A stretch of DNA of 64,000 nucleotides from contig JAKSYS010000123.1 of NCBI GenBank assembly GCA_022925895.1, positions 1 to 64,000 on the forward strand. Reading direction: 5' to 3'. Below the pieces are notes generated by a model. That model was not told the DNA's origin and ran no database searches. It saw only the letters and a list, made by a program, of their open reading frames with translations. The stretch's first letter is position 1; the number at the start of each line of letters is the position of its first letter. Source of the DNA: Fragilaria crotonensis (taxonomy: Eukaryota; Bacillariophyta; Fragilariophyceae; Fragilariales; Fragilariaceae). A program made the position numbers and the translations under genes. Of the stretch, positions 1 to 13,034 are shown in pieces.

Positions 1-1000
1 CACGTCTGCAACCTTCGTCTGTCATGTGACTTGTGACCTACTCTAAATGTTTCATTATGACATTTGCGGGTTTATCGACAGTTAAAATAGCCAGCAGGCT
101 TGAAAGCACATGATGTCATGCATAGTAATGGCACTCGAGCACTGGCCTATAGGTCGAACATATCCATGAACCCATGATACACAATGGAATTTGACTGCCG
201 GATAACGTTTACAGTGATCCCGGCAGTTAACAATCTAGTCGTCACTGCATTTAACAACCAAGTGATGTCATTTATATTATCGTTCTTACTACAAAAGTAG
301 CGTTGGTGCCTCACAAAGGACTTCCCTAAACCAATGAGCGGCGAAGCTTCTTCTCGTTTTCTTCCAACGTACGCTATTCCAATGCCTACAGTACAATGTA
401 CAATATCCGTACTATAGTAGATCTTTCAATACCCCAGTACCCGAAACACGACGTGTCTGTGGATTGTGGGTGCCGCTGCAACAGGTGACGTCGTGCTATG
501 ATGACGAAAAGCCAAGGTGCTGTCGGTACTTAATCGTTTCAGACTCGTCCTCGGGACACCATTATCTATATCTACCCTGGAGTCTTCTCCCAGACATAAA
601 AGTTAGAGTTTACAACTTCTTCAACCGATAATAGCAGTGTTCAATTGTAGAAGCACTGCCGTAGTGGGGGTGGCTTGTCACTTTCCGATTCCCTGCTTAA
701 ATATGGATTTCGTGACAAAATTCCAAATGTTTCCCGGCTCACAAAATAAAAATGCAAGGCCGGTCTCAATTCTTGCTAATCCAATTCCCTCCTCTGATGT
801 CTCTGTCTGACAGAAGGCCCGACTTGGAGTCTGCGTCCAAGTACATTCCCATCGGGTTTGCCTTCTGACGAAAATACGCTATATGTGCATATTCTCGCCA
901 AGAGCGATCGGATAGCAAATCCGATCGCTCTGCTTCGACTTCAAAAGGATTCGCTTGGTAGTCTCAAGAATCTTCACAAAACATGGGCTGCGAACTCGTA
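1..1000. other. Non-coding stretch at the left edge
   Basis: I see no convincing coding region, RNA gene or mobile-element end here. The only clear structure is the perfect hairpin at 901-931, listed separately. The stretch may include the 3' terminal repeat of the DIRS-like element that lies to its right, but no matching repeat was found at the other end by eye. Confidence 0.5.
901..931. repeat. Perfect 13-bp inverted repeat (hairpin)
   Basis: Two 13-base arms (901-913 and 919-931, arm AGAGCGATCGGAT) are exact reverse complements around a 5-base loop. The hairpin lies about 200 bp beyond the end of the recombinase part of the DIRS-like element. It could be part of that element's terminal structure or an unrelated palindrome. 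Confidence 0.8.
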
Positions 1001-1133
1001 GAGTTCTCAGCGCAAAAAACCCCCCTCGGCACTCTACCTCCCAAACTTCCCTCATCGATTAGTCGTCATAGGTTAGCGGTCGACAACGCTTTCCCAGTAG
1101 AGACTTTTGGGAAATTGGGCTTTGGTTCTCCTA

Positions 1134-2485
1134 CTACAATTCCTTCGAAAACTGCACCAGCGTCGGAACGCTCGCTTTGGCATCCGAGTATCGTTCCATC
1201 ATTGACATTCCCGGAGTGAGTCCTTTAGATCGCGCTTGACGTCTCCATCTGTTGTTGGCTTCAATGACTTCTCTTGGTATTCCAACATTTTGTGCTTCTG
1301 AAGTCACTCCTCTGCGCAATGAACGACCAATGCTGAACTCTTTGCCGATATCCAAATTTCCTACAAAAGCATTAGCCCAACGTTTTTGGACTCTCTCCAG
1401 CAGTCCAATAAAACTTGGGTTCAAATCAGCCGTCGTGGCTCGCTTGTAGACTCCCTTCCCTTTATCGGCCACTCGAAACATTGGGCCCGACATAATGTTT
1501 TGTTGTCCCAAAGTCTCAAGAGTTCTCCATATCCATTCCCCGATGTTAACTCCCGACTTTGATGTCATAGCTAGAGGTTGACAGAATACCTTCTCACCAA
1601 TCTCGCGCTTGAACCGACCCGACAACATCAGCGGGACGTGTGGTTCTTCAGTGTGGTTTACGCTCTCCACCCAGTGCTGCGCATCTGTCCGACGTCAATT
1701 CTTACGATCTCCTCTCCCGCAAAGCTGCAAACCAACCTGCGATCAGCATTGTTGCTGTGAGCAGCTTTCAGCTTTCCTCCTCCATCATCCGCATCGAAAT
1801 AACATATCCAATCTTCTTCCAACAGGGTCAGACAAAACATAAGTTCGCGCTTCATTAACGCTCGGTCTGGAATCCATACGTCGCCCATCCTCTTATGCAC
1901 TCCCTCATGAAGCGTTTAAACCACGGTGAATTTGTAGGAGACATTGAGATGGTGCCACCCCCATCTTCCGACATGAATGTATCGCCATGTCCTCCATAGG
2001 TTGTGTGTACGAAGTTGGACAGAAAGGATCTGAGCTTCCTCATCGTTTCATACTGAATGTTTTTCGAGTTGATACCCGTCTCTTGATCGCAACAACAAGT
2101 TGACAGCCGCTTGCATTCCAAAGGTGTCCTCAACTGGGAATGGTCCCCTCTTGGGCAGCGCGAGATCACTCCATCCTGCACTTTCACTCGCTGACAGTGT
2201 TTCCCTTGTAGGCGATTCGATCTTACCGTTGATCGTTCCTCGACCATAACGCATCCAAATTCGCTCGTCGAATGCATAACAAAGCAACTTCGTCTTGGGA
2301 GTTATTCGAATTGGATGTCGCCGCTTACAATTTTCGAAATGACACCCATCGCATTGAAAAGGCGTCATGAGATGGTCACCGTCTCTTGCCTCCTTAAATC
2401 TATTCGGGTCCTCTTCCTCCATCTTGTCGTCTGACACCAAGTCTTCCGCCTCCGTCTCCTGATTGAACACCGGAAAGTTATCCAT
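1134..2485 (-). other. Tyrosine recombinase part of the DIRS-like element
   Basis: The final minus-strand segments carry the C-terminal pattern of a DIRS-type tyrosine recombinase: an arginine in SLRRGVTSEA, a downstream NRWRR segment, and a candidate nucleophilic tyrosine in MMERYSDA. These spacings match the R...H/K-x-x-R...Y arrangement of the family. An upstream PFQCDGCHFENC segment may be a zinc-binding extension. The region is broken and is treated as a fossil. Confidence 0.7.
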
Positions 2486-3283
2486 CTCCGACTGCTTGTA
2501 ACGCCCCGTGCCACTCCTTCACATGATCCCAGACTCACTCCACGCTGAAAACCAAAATTTGCGCAGACAACTCCGTGTAGCTGGGTCACGATCCCGGAAC
2601 ATAGCATACATCGTATGTCGGAACTTGTCCACTTCTGCGCTACGACGCTTGACCGACCATGGACTATGTTTAAAGAAGTGGGCACATTAGTCCAATCAAA
2701 ACAGGTTCGTGACAAGCGTTATCCCACACAACGGATCCGACAGGAACAGTAAACCAAGCATCCACAGCTTTCAGAAACTGCTTTCGCCAACGCCCGGTTA
2801 ACAACAAAGGACAAACGAACAAATGACTCGAAAAGGGATGCATCAATTTTGCTTCACAAAGTTGTTCCAAGGCCACGTCGGCCAAAACCGGGGATCCCAG
2901 ACATATCGACCCATCCCATCACCAAAAGGAGTCTAACCAATCCTCTCCTGTCTTTAGCCACTGCCATTCCCGAGGTAATGCACTTTCAAGCCACTCTTGT
3001 AGCGCCATGGAACGTGCAAACGCCCCGAGATTCAAAGGGATGTGGGAGAGAAACTGTCGCCAGCCATCACTCCACTGGTAAGGTCTCCCTTGATAACCCA
3101 TCAGTACCTTGGGCAATCATCCGCGTGCGATCCAGACCATATTGATGTGCAGACCATGTGCCATTTCTGCCTTTCTTAGCCGCACACATAGCTCGTGTAG
3201 CAGCTTCGACTTACTGGCCCCTTTGTTAAAAGCACTTTGCCACCGCGTTATCCGTGAACACCCAAAGCTCTGTTCTTGCTCTT

Positions 3284-4556
3284 TCAAAGCAAATTTTCCA
3301 GGCGCAACACGAGATTGTATCCTTCTCTGAAGTTAGACGACCTCTCGCTGACCTCGTTGTCCCATGAACCGAAGGCTATATTCATGCCTTCCTCACCTTG
3401 CACCCATAGACAATCTCCGAACCCCGAGCCTGAGGCATCTCCCACCAAGTAGGCCGCTGCCGTGCTGGTTGCTCGTACCTCCATGCGGGGCGCCTCTTGA
3501 AACGCGGTCAACACCATTAACGCTTTGATGTCATGCGTTAACCTTGGTGCAACCGACACGAAACGCGGAGCCTTTCGATCACTCGACAACAACGCATTTT
3601 GTTCCCATTCCCTTCCTCCTCCTTCCAATGATCTTCCAACCCTCGTTGTCCCTCCCGCCTCGCCAAAAATCCAGCGTCAGGTGTAATCCTTTGAGATAAG
3701 GCACCATTGCCGTGTAGGTACGTGAGACGTAGATCAGAACCCTCGAATCCGCTCAGCCTGCTTGTGAGGAATCTTCCCCTGAGGTATCCTTCCTTCGTCC
3801 TCATCCGCGGGTAACCCAACACTCCAGTCGTCGCCGGCGATGCCCAACTTGCTCGCGATCCACGAATACTCCTTTGAGTTTTCCCCAGCGTTCGTCCGTC
3901 ACAAATTTTGTGACACATCCTCCGTCCGTCGCCACTACTGAGCCAGCCCAAGCGCCAGGAGTCTGACTAGGCTCCTGAGCTTCCTTGGCGCATCCTGCAG
4001 CCCATAATAACTGCAAAGTTTAGCCACCCGCGACCCAGCCCTCCAAACTAAATCCTTTGACTGGCCTGTAATCCGCACGTCATCAATATATATGTGTAGG
4101 TCAACGGCGATGGTCCTGTCATACCTCAACGGATATCCACGGCACTGATGGGTCGTATCCGTCGGATCCCGGAAGGTTCAAACCTACTGTTTCCCAATGA
4201 AAAGGTTTTCCCGATCCGAGGGTTCCCAAGAAAGCTTGCTTGATCCTCGTGACGGATTGTACAGACAAATATGGGCTTGACCGAAGCCCCATCGCATTTC
4301 GAGTCCAGCATCCAATCAACGTAGCCTTGCTGGCAGCCGGGCCTCGCACAGTAAGATCTAATTGTGCCAGATCAACTCCACAGTAAACCCTTGCCTCGGG
4401 GTGCAACATGAAATTCAAAAACATCTCGCCGAAATCGCGGTCTCCGCACCAGCCTCCTGTCAACACTGTTCTGGTCATTGTATCCACCGTTGGCAAAGCA
4501 AACCAGGGCGCCCAGATCGACTCGTTGAAACCACTGCGTGAACCATCATACACCAT
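3284..4556 (-). other. Reverse transcriptase / RNase H part of the DIRS-like element
   Basis: The reverse transcriptase part shows a YIDDV box near 4080-4095, preceded by a segment with FMLHPEA and GLRSSPY motifs that resemble the palm region of DIRS reverse transcriptases. Further along the element (3284-3628) a GDASGSGFG motif followed by an acidic E-rich segment fits the RNase H/connection region. The part is broken. Assignment rests on these motifs and their order. Confidence 0.7.
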
Positions 4557-6774
4557 TCTGATGTCTGAATCTCCTTTGGCACGTCAAACATGAACATGAA
4601 CGACTTAACTTTCTCTGCATCATCCACGATCTCGATGTACCCCGATCAACAACTTTCTGCAGCTTGGCTGACACCTTCTCTCGCACCTTCATATCTTCAT
4701 ACGCTGGTTGAGCCTCTTTTGAAGTCGGCGGTGCACCCACAAACCTTGGGGCAGCACCTTGCCAGATGTCCCGCTGAAAGACCTCGGGCCACCTCCAAAA
4801 TAATGGTGTAGACCCACAGTCCCACTCCCAGAACGACGCTCCATCCACTCGTCGACACGCGTCCCATCCCAACTTCTCCATGCTTTCAGATCAATTGTCG
4901 TGTTCTTACGACTTGTCAACCATTCGACGAACTCCCGTCGGACCTTACGCTTCCAAATGTGCAGGCAGAAACTGCGTAGCAATTCAGCGCTTCGACCCAA
5001 CCTAGCTTCCCTCCACATTTATTCCGTTCTCTATCGATAACAAAAGGAAAGCCTCCAACACTCTCCGATCAAACAAATGTACTGGAGCCGGCGCGTCATC
5101 CGACTTGACAGCCTTGTCAACAACCGTGGACAATCCACCGGCCCCGTTGCTTTAGCATTTTCAACCCTCGCAATCGAGATTGCCGTCTCTGACTCACCGT
5201 TCCCTTCCATCATTTTAGCTTGTTCAACCTGCGAGTCACCTTCGAGGTGCCTTGTTTTCTTACTGGCACCCTGCGCCTCCTCCATCGGTCTTTTCCTCGA
5301 CAGATTCTTAACGGCTAGTGTAAGGTCATCTCTTTTTTGACCACCCGTTACCAACGTTACCAAAGACTCTACAACGGCTGCCATCACTTTTCCTGGAACC
5401 TTCAACTTGCTCAACTGTGCCAACTGCCCACTGTTCATCCTCTTTCTCATCGTTCCCGGGAGGTCCAGCACATCGACTAGCTCGGTATCGCTCAGTTTCC
5501 GCACTGCCCACTTGTCCTTTGAGTAAACTGTTGGGACACAAACCTTATCGAATCTCTTCTTCCACAATAGACCTCGCAGTATTCCTTGCTTCCACCGATC
5601 CAGTGGTAGCCACTGGCGGATCTACAGCTCGCCCGCCCTTCGTAGGATCAACCACTCGGCTTAATGTCGCTCGCACCCCTGTCGCTGGGATACACCAACC
5701 GACGTCCTCTTCCACGACTCGCAAGAAACACCGAAAAATCCCGTCGGTGACCCCGCCGATCGCTGCATGGCTGATTGAACGACGGTGAATGCGCCAACCC
5801 ACCTTGTTGTCCCACCTGAATCGCCCTCTTCCTGTGTCGTCAATCCAAGCAATTCTCCTAACCTCGATTGCTTCCCAGACCAGGTCATCGGACTTGGGAG
5901 GCTTCCCTTCAAAGATTAAGACGTCCACCGGACTATCTTTTGCAAGAGTGACAGTAGATGCTTTAGCAGGAGAAACCAACACAGGGTCACATTCTCGTCT
6001 CGCCACGAACGGTTTTTCGCTTAAAATCCATTCTACCTGCGCCTTTCGACCAACAAAAAGATAAAAAACCTGCGGGTCAGAGGAGGATACGAAGGAAAGT
6101 TTAACTTTATTCGTATCATGTAGTTGGAGTCTGGTGGAGATCATCTGATCCACTCCAGCAGACATAGGGCGATTAGTCACCCTTCCGACTTCATTTTCCT
6201 CCCTCCCTGCACTTTGTCAGCTTTTCAACGCCACCTTCTTGATCTCCCCCACTTTGGACGACGTGTTGCGAATCGTGTTCGTGTTCACCTTCACTGCCGC
6301 TTCAACGGCCTCCAACCGAGTCACCAAACGATCGAACGTGGCTCGAGACACCGTGTGATCCCTCAAGTGAATGTTCAAGATGTAACTGAGCGTGGGGTGT
6401 GCTCCGAAGCCCATTTTCTCAAACTCCTGCATCTTCAACTGCGCCTGGAAACACCCCCATGCGCTGGAGGCGGCGCGATCGGCAGTAGTCATGTGAGGTC
6501 CTCGCCCAGGCATTCTTGCTTCATGAAGGTCTTCAAACACCGCACGCACGCAATGCGAGATGAGACCCCAACATTCAGTTTCTGAACCTCCACGCTTGAG
6601 CAGCTCAAGGTACTCTCGCGTCATCCAGGTCGATAGATCTGTCATGAACTTGACCGATGCTTGAATGGTGGCCTGGGCTACCAAAAACCTTCACCCACCA
6701 AGAAGTCGCTGGCACTAGACAGTAGCTCCCTCGCAGCCGCCGTCAAGCCCCTATCCAACACTGCTCGCGCTCCA

Positions 6775-7749
6775 TCACCCATCGTTTTGGGTTCCCAGTC
6801 TTCTGGCTTCTTGACTGCAGGCAGCTTCCTCGCTTCCGTGGGCGTAGGCTTCCCAAAGAATGAAGGCAGACTTCGCGAGAAAGAGGATGCCACTCGCTTC
6901 TTCCGTGTGAGCGTATCCGTTCTTGCGAACCTTACTCAAATCTGCGTCCGCTGCCGCATCATCTAAGGTGACACCCATTTTGAGCGCCATGACAGAATGA
7001 ATATCCGAAAGAAAACATACGACCCTGACGCTCCAGCGCACAGCCAACCAAGATTTAACGTCCGCGCGCGACTTAAAAAGTTTTCCTCCAATAGTCACCG
7101 CATTTGCTTGCATCTGGTTCTTTAGTTCGTGGATTTGGATCTCCATCCCCAAAAGTTTCGCCATCGATTCTGGCTCGTTTACTCCTCCGGCTGTAAAACG
7201 TACTTCAGGATTCCTTGCACTACTCGGCACGTCTGTGTTGTTATTGCTCAAACTGAAACCGAATTGTGCTCCAGCTGGAGAAGGTGGTAACGAAATAGAC
7301 ACCGGCCCACCTGAGTTGTTCACCTGAGACATCAACTCCAACACTCCTGCCTCCAGTTTTCGAATGCGTTGGTTTAGCAAGTTACCCGGAGTATGCTCAT
7401 CGGTTGAGTAAAGACGATAAAGATGAAATAGGGGCACAGCCCTTTGCATCGTGTCAAAAATCTCCCGCTTCATCGACTCAGATTGCTCGGAAGCATCAGC
7501 TGCCAACACGATGGCTGGTTGAATAGCGTTTCGCAAGCGTTCCACCTGCTCTTCCAGTTCCCTGAGCACTTCGAAAGCCGAAAGAGTCCCATCGTCTTGA
7601 CCGCGTTTGCCTAACAAGCTGTTAAGTTTGGACAATTGCAGATCCACCAACTCCAATTCCTCCCTCGTCTCGTAAGCGAGCGCGCGAAGCGCACTGCGAT
7701 TGCTATCCGCACGATTACCAATAGATTGGAGCCCCGCTCCAAGACTCAA
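6775..7749 (-). other. Gag-like part of the DIRS-like element
   Basis: A 324-codon open stretch encodes a protein with a leucine/glutamate-rich predicted coiled coil in its first third, a Ser/Pro/Asn-rich middle and a charged tail. It lies upstream of the polymerase part in the element's own orientation, where a structural (Gag-like) protein is expected. No zinc knuckle is visible. The role is inferred from position and composition only. Confidence 0.5.
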
Positions 7750-8457
7750 TTGCCATTCTTAGTGACCCATCGTTGAGAAAGTCATCGCCCAACTCAACAG
7801 CCGTTTCAAGAGCAAATTCCGAGATATCCTCAAATTCTTCCGGAGGCGAAACCACCTCCAACTTAGGCCGTTTCTTGAATGGGGTCATTCCAATGGCTAG
7901 GTCTCCATCCAACTTACGAGAGATTCGTTCGAAGTCTTCTTCGTCAACTTGTCCTTCGCGTCCCGCTACTCGAGCATTGATCCCATTGAATAGTGTTTCC
8001 CAATCTAACACTTCGCGTCTCTTCCAGATACCGGTCCAAATTGTGCCAAGTTTCAGGGTACCAACACATGGGCTTAAGTGCACTGACTGAACGTCGTTAG
8101 CGCCCCGGCATTGCTGACAATGAAAACAGCTTCGTCGCTACCATCATCCAGCGTTGGGAATACTGCCTTCCGTCCAACGTGTGCACCGACTGTGCAATCG
8201 GTCATCACGCACATCTTGTGACCAGCTTTGCCGATAACACCACCGCAGAACGAAACACCAAGCCCAGACCCGTTCCCTTTCCAGAGACTGACGCCAGAAC
8301 GCGACGACAAAACAACACCCCCGTCCACGATACATACCTTCCGCTCCTCGATCAGTGGGGCTTGACGCCCGAGGGCGACCCGCAGAAGGCCAAACAAAGC
8401 AGACATGACACCCACCGATAAAAGCAATAACACACGAGCTGAAGGCGTGTTACACAA

Positions 8458-9888
8458 CGCGGAGCGAAGACGAAATCAAAAATAACGACGCAGTCGGGTC
8501 CAAAATGATCAGTCTCTTCTCTTCAACCTGTTGTTATTCTCGTTCGACGTATGTGTGAGATGTTGCTCCAAAGTGCCGATTCTTGAAAATGACTTTTCGA
8601 AAGAATTGATACCGTTGCTGTGTTTGTATAAATGAATGGTGAACCGGTTACTCGTCTGTCAGTCTTGGGTACCTTCGTAGCTTGGGGCATGGTTAGAACT
8701 CATTTCACTTAAAAATGATACTAACATTCATTTATACCCGTATGGCACATACGAATACGGACTATTTAGTAGAACAAGCTGAAACAGCATGATGACATGC
8801 AGTCGATGGGTCGACCATGCACATGTAGTCCAATCAAAACGAAACCATAAACCTGCAACTCCCACGTCGGCGCATGTTCCATTTGTTGGAAAATGTGCTT
8901 CGAGTCTCCTCTGTAGCATCGTAGAAATTCTACTAGTTCCAAGCCTATCCTACGTGGGGTGTTGAAGAATTGTGTTGATGCGATTGTTCCTCAGCGAAAA
9001 ATTCCCGAACAGGACATGGATTCCATTTAATAGGAAGATTTTAATTGAAGAAAGTAGACCAATGAGGAAGACTCAAGGACGAACAATGCTTTGTTCGTAC
9101 TTGGAGTACGTGGTGAGGCAAATGGTTTCAGTTTTTTCGCTTGTACGGGACGTTTTCTCCATCTCTATAACTCTCCGCAATACAAACGATCCAATCTTCC
9201 GGTGAAGAGTCTCGACGAAAGATAGGTCTGCCCTTACAGCTCAAAACAGAATTCTCCAGAAGCTTTCATTACTCTACTATCTCTAGTACGAAAAGAAACA
9301 AGAAGAAGATTCATAGATCAAAGCATGAGTGAAAGCACTGTGGAACGGCAAGTCACACAGAGTAACAACACAAACAATAGCAAGCGCAGCGACGCGACAA
9401 AACAAGGGACATTACATTCATCAAGGACGGTCGATGGTAACAAAACTGACCGACAACAGGACTGCACTGGCAATATTGCAGATCAGCTGTATTATCTGCT
9501 AGACTCCATCTCGACTGTGTCAAGGCCTGGCAAAATCAAGGAATCAGACATTCCAAAACTACGTTTTCCGTCTCTATCGCCCAGGTAGTCTAGCGATGAC
9601 TCAGATATGGGTGAGGGTTGCTGCAAAATGCCTACCTAAACTCGTAGAGCCGAGCCGAGACTTTATCCAGTTTCATGCAACGAGGGACTCTTTCACACTG
9701 TGATTGGGCCTCCAACTTCATTTATTGCGCTATTTCGCCTGCTGTGTATACAAGCAAAATCTATGACAAAAACAAAAACTACATACACATGAATAACATG
9801 CACCTTAAGACATGATGATCACCCACATTTTTATTGGCTATTAGATGGTAATAGTTATTGCCTATCCTTCTTGAGATACGCTTTCCAC
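8458..9888. other. Intergenic stretch, no supported gene
   Basis: This lies between the DIRS-like element and the 3' end of the ADCK2-like gene. One 87-codon plus-strand reading frame (9325-9588) encodes a Ser/Thr/Asn/Gln-rich peptide with no recognisable domain. It could be a chance frame or an isolated exon. Nothing else is supported. Confidence 0.4.
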
Positions 9889-11849
9889 TCAAGCCCGCCA
9901 ACTTATAGGCAATCGGTGCATCATTTCAGCCTTGACTACCAGTGGCATGGCTGTCGATACAACCTGAATGTCAGGGTACAGCGATGAAGCAATGCCTTCC
10001 ATGATTTCCACCGCCAGAGCAGCATTCAAAAAGGCAGCCTCCAACTTGACTTTGTGGCGGCAGGCAAGGTAACAGATATCGGCAATGTAGTCGCCAATGT
10101 GTTCTACAAAGTTCTGTGAATAACACAGGGTGAAATATAAATGTGTTAGAGAAATGTCTGCGCATTCGACAACCCTACACCATGCCCATGTGCCAACAAA
10201 ACATTCAAAAACACACATGGGTGTTATGCAGTTCACTCACTTGTTCTGCGTCATTCACAATAATCTGTTCAATCCCCTTGATAAACATTTCCACATCCCA
10301 TGCATTGGCTTGGCATTTGGAGGTTGTGTCGATCATGAGCTGTGCTGCATGTCGTCCTTTCCTTCTCGTAAAGGCACCCAATATCAACACCACAATCTCG
10401 TGTTGCTTGGGGCCGAATTCAATGACCAAGCCGCAGTCCAACAGTGTCATGACAAGCTGACCACGATCGTTCCTTGATACCAAAATGTTGCCCGGATGCA
10501 AATCTCCATGAATCTACAGAGGGACATGGATATGCAAGCAAAAAGCGTTAGTGGATTTGAAAGGTGAGGATGGACTCTTGGTTAGTTCTGATAATCACAG
10601 CAAGATTGGAACCGATTTGAAAACTTACGAAATCGTTGAGGAAAATCATTTTCAATGTCGTCTTTAGCCCAAGATCTGCCAATTCCTTCCTCGTCGCCAG
10701 GTCTGCAGATTGATAGCTCAGAATGGGCTTTCCCTCACAAAACGTTTCCGTCAATACCTCTGGCGTTGTTAATTCCGGTATGGGCTTGGGGAATCGCACC
10801 TGTGGATCATTCTCAAAGTCACGTCCAAATCGCGTCAAGTGATGCGATTCGAGTCGAAGATCCAACTGCGGGAGCATGACATTGCAGAATTGATCGACAG
10901 TATCCCGAATGCTCAAATAGTCTAGATTCAAGTATGGAATACCTTCCAAGAGATTGGCCAATTTGCCCAAAATATAAAAGTCGACACATACCTTGTGCAT
11001 GATTCCAGGATGTTGTACTTTGATGGCAAGTTCCGTCCCCTTGGCAAATGTCGGCGTCGCGTCCATCAACTTTCCCTTGTAGACTTGTGCAATACATCCA
11101 GAACCGATGGGTTCTGTTTCCATATCAATCAAAGACTTCCAATCCTTACCCAATTCTCGTTCCAACAACCGTTCGGTTGCTTCCCAGGCATGACCACGAG
11201 TCTTGTCCCGAAGTTGTCCAAAGTGTGTACAGAATTCTTGTGAAAACAAATCTTGTCGCGTCGTGGCCCATTGCACGAATTTGATACACGTTGGGCCTGC
11301 TTCTTCAATGGCATACAGTGCATACCTCCAAAGTTCCTTGTGAGCCGTTTCCGAAACGTACGAGAATGGAGCAAGAAGGACCATGGGAGCGGCCAAGATG
11401 GACAAGTTGATGACGCGACTCAATACCATCATGACTCGTTTCCATTTGGATGTTCCCATGGATTCCATCATATCATCCGTCCAATCACGTTTTTCCCAAT
11501 TGATCCAACCCATGGGTTTGTCAATCTTTTCTTGAAGCTGTGTCTTGATGGTGGCAGTTGCGGCACTTGCTGCAGCCAGTTCCAACATGCGACGGGCGTA
11601 AAGACGAGAAAAGTTTTTAGTCCATCTTTCGAGAAGAGACAAGGCGACGACGTTTGGTTTCGGATGAGAAAGAGACGGTGCCATGATGAAATTGCAATTG
11701 AAATGATAATGCCGAACTTGACATAGTAAAGGATTTTGCGTCAAGATCGGCATCACAGCCCCCTCGGAGAGCAACTGTCTTGACCACACCAGAGGAATGT
11801 GTGTCGAAACCTGTGCATTTATTCTAGATGCCAATACCCATGATGTCAT
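9889..11849 (-). CDS. ADCK2: ADCK2-like UbiB/ABC1-family atypical kinase, 3 exons
   Basis: I predict three exons on the minus strand: 11849-10629, 10513-10241 and 10113-9889, with GT-AG introns of 115 and 127 bp, all phase 0, giving 572 residues. Splicing restores the family motif HGDLHPGN (about residues 409-416) directly after LNDF. Other landmarks are GPTCIKFVQWATTRQDLF (residues 185-202), the glycine/alanine-loop equivalent GSGCIAQVYKG (249-259), the AIKVQHPG lysine (about 277) and LDCG in place of DFG (about 432-435). The TRQDLF and GSGCIAQV wording matches ADCK2 more than ADCK1/3/4. UbiB proteins act on lipid or coenzyme Q metabolism in mitochondria or plastids. The basic N-terminus and a hydrophobic segment at about 146-164 suggest a mitochondrial membrane location (inference). 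Notable oddity: KFVQ replaces the usual K-x-G-Q motif. Confidence 0.9.
10114..10240 (-). other. Intron 2 of the ADCK2-like gene
   Basis: The donor GTGAGT follows the NDAEQ codons and the acceptor TTCACAG precedes NFVEHIGDY. The intron is 127 bp and phase 0, and the frame continues to the stop at 9889. Confidence 0.85.
10514..10628 (-). other. Intron 1 of the ADCK2-like gene
   Basis: The donor GTAAGT follows the LNDF codons and the acceptor CTGTAG precedes IHGDLHPGN. The intron is 115 bp and phase 0. Removing it rebuilds a conserved UbiB motif, which is strong support. Confidence 0.9.
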
Positions 11850-13034
11850 GATCAGTGTTTTGCCAATACAGCCTGTAGGTTTAGGCGCTATAGGCTTTCG
11901 TCTCGACTTTTCTTTGCGATGATGTGCGATGGGTATTACTCAACGTCAGTCCTGAATCAACGCCCCTTCTTGGAATGTACTGTGTAGTCAAAGCGAAGGG
12001 TGTAGCCTCTACGCACACTCAGAGTACTCTATACGCTGGAGTGTCACGGCTGTACTGTTGAAGTGTACTGAAAGGGGGTAAAGAGACTGTACTACCGTAG
12101 AAATCCAGTACTGTCAACTGCCGACGGTGTGAAAACCAAAAAGGACGAACTCAATGAGACAATGATGTCGACGTGTATTTTGTTAACTTGAAACAATACA
12201 GACGCAACGATTCAGAGATTGTTTGATGTTGATAATGATTGCTCTTCGTGTACTTTGTTGGTCCACAATCCACAGTGATTGTTCGAACTCGGTGGAGATG
12301 GGCAAATTTGAAATGAGTGATGGTTATGATACCGACTCACACGATGTGATGTGTGATGCCATCATCATCACAGAATTCACGCACGCACCAAGGGAAAAAG
12401 ATCCTCCGAGGCGTTCCCGGCTAAATGACGGTTTCACAGTGACAGTATAATTTCCTGCTATCCGTGCATACTCGTAATACGTAGGCCAGCAAATGACGGT
12501 TTTGAACAAGAACGAAGAGAGCTATATTTGTCATATGACGGACCCACTCAGGAAAGCGTATGTTACACATGAAATTCACTGGAAACCCCTGCAGTATGAC
12601 ATCCAACATGGATTCCACTTTCTTAGCTTCACAGATTCACCAAAAACGGGTGTAGTAACGAGAGAGAGGATAAATTTTGCAATCCAACGCTTCGTGGTTC
12701 ACTATATCGAAAACGTGCGTTCTATGTAAGGTAGGTGCGTCCTAATAGAATTTCAACGCACTGTGTTTTATGTTCATATTAATATCTTTATATTGATAAA
12801 TGAGGATTTGGGGATGTATCAGTTTCCTTGTTTGCCTTCACTTACTTCCGCTTCGCACCTCTTGTCATCGAAAAAAGGCACCTCTCCAGCGAGCTACTTT
12901 GCTCCAGCAATCCACATCAGTATCGAAGGCAGCTCTCAAGACTTGGAATACGATTCTCAATCCATACTCATTGTTGTAATACTCCGATAACAGTTCATCC
13001 CAATTTGTGGCAGAGATTGAGGTGATTATATGTA
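11850..13034. other. Intergenic region between two divergent genes
   Basis: About 1.2 kb separates the start of the ADCK2-like gene (minus) from the start of the coiled-coil gene (plus), so promoters for both probably lie here. Short reading frames in both strands show no family features. No specific regulatory motif is claimed. Confidence 0.5.

Larger units (their letters stand above)
1134..8457 (-). mobile_element. Decayed DIRS-like (tyrosine-recombinase) retroelement
   Basis: A run of minus-strand coding segments reads, from right to left, as a Gag-like coiled-coil protein, an uncharacterised linker region, a reverse transcriptase, an RNase H-like part and a tyrosine recombinase. Reverse transcriptase plus RNase H plus tyrosine recombinase, with no DDE integrase, is the hallmark of the DIRS/Ngaro order. 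The coding capacity is broken in roughly ten places, so this is a fossil. Terminal repeats could not be delimited by eye, so both ends are approximate. The low-complexity reading frame at 8074-8457 is included only because it adjoins the rest. Moderately old; confidence is high for the class and lower for the exact family. Confidence 0.75.

Noticed and set aside
9325-9588. 87-codon Ser/Thr/Asn-rich plus-strand frame
   Set aside because: No domain, no splice partner and no conserved feature could be found; composition alone could explain it. It is mentioned in the intergenic entry only.
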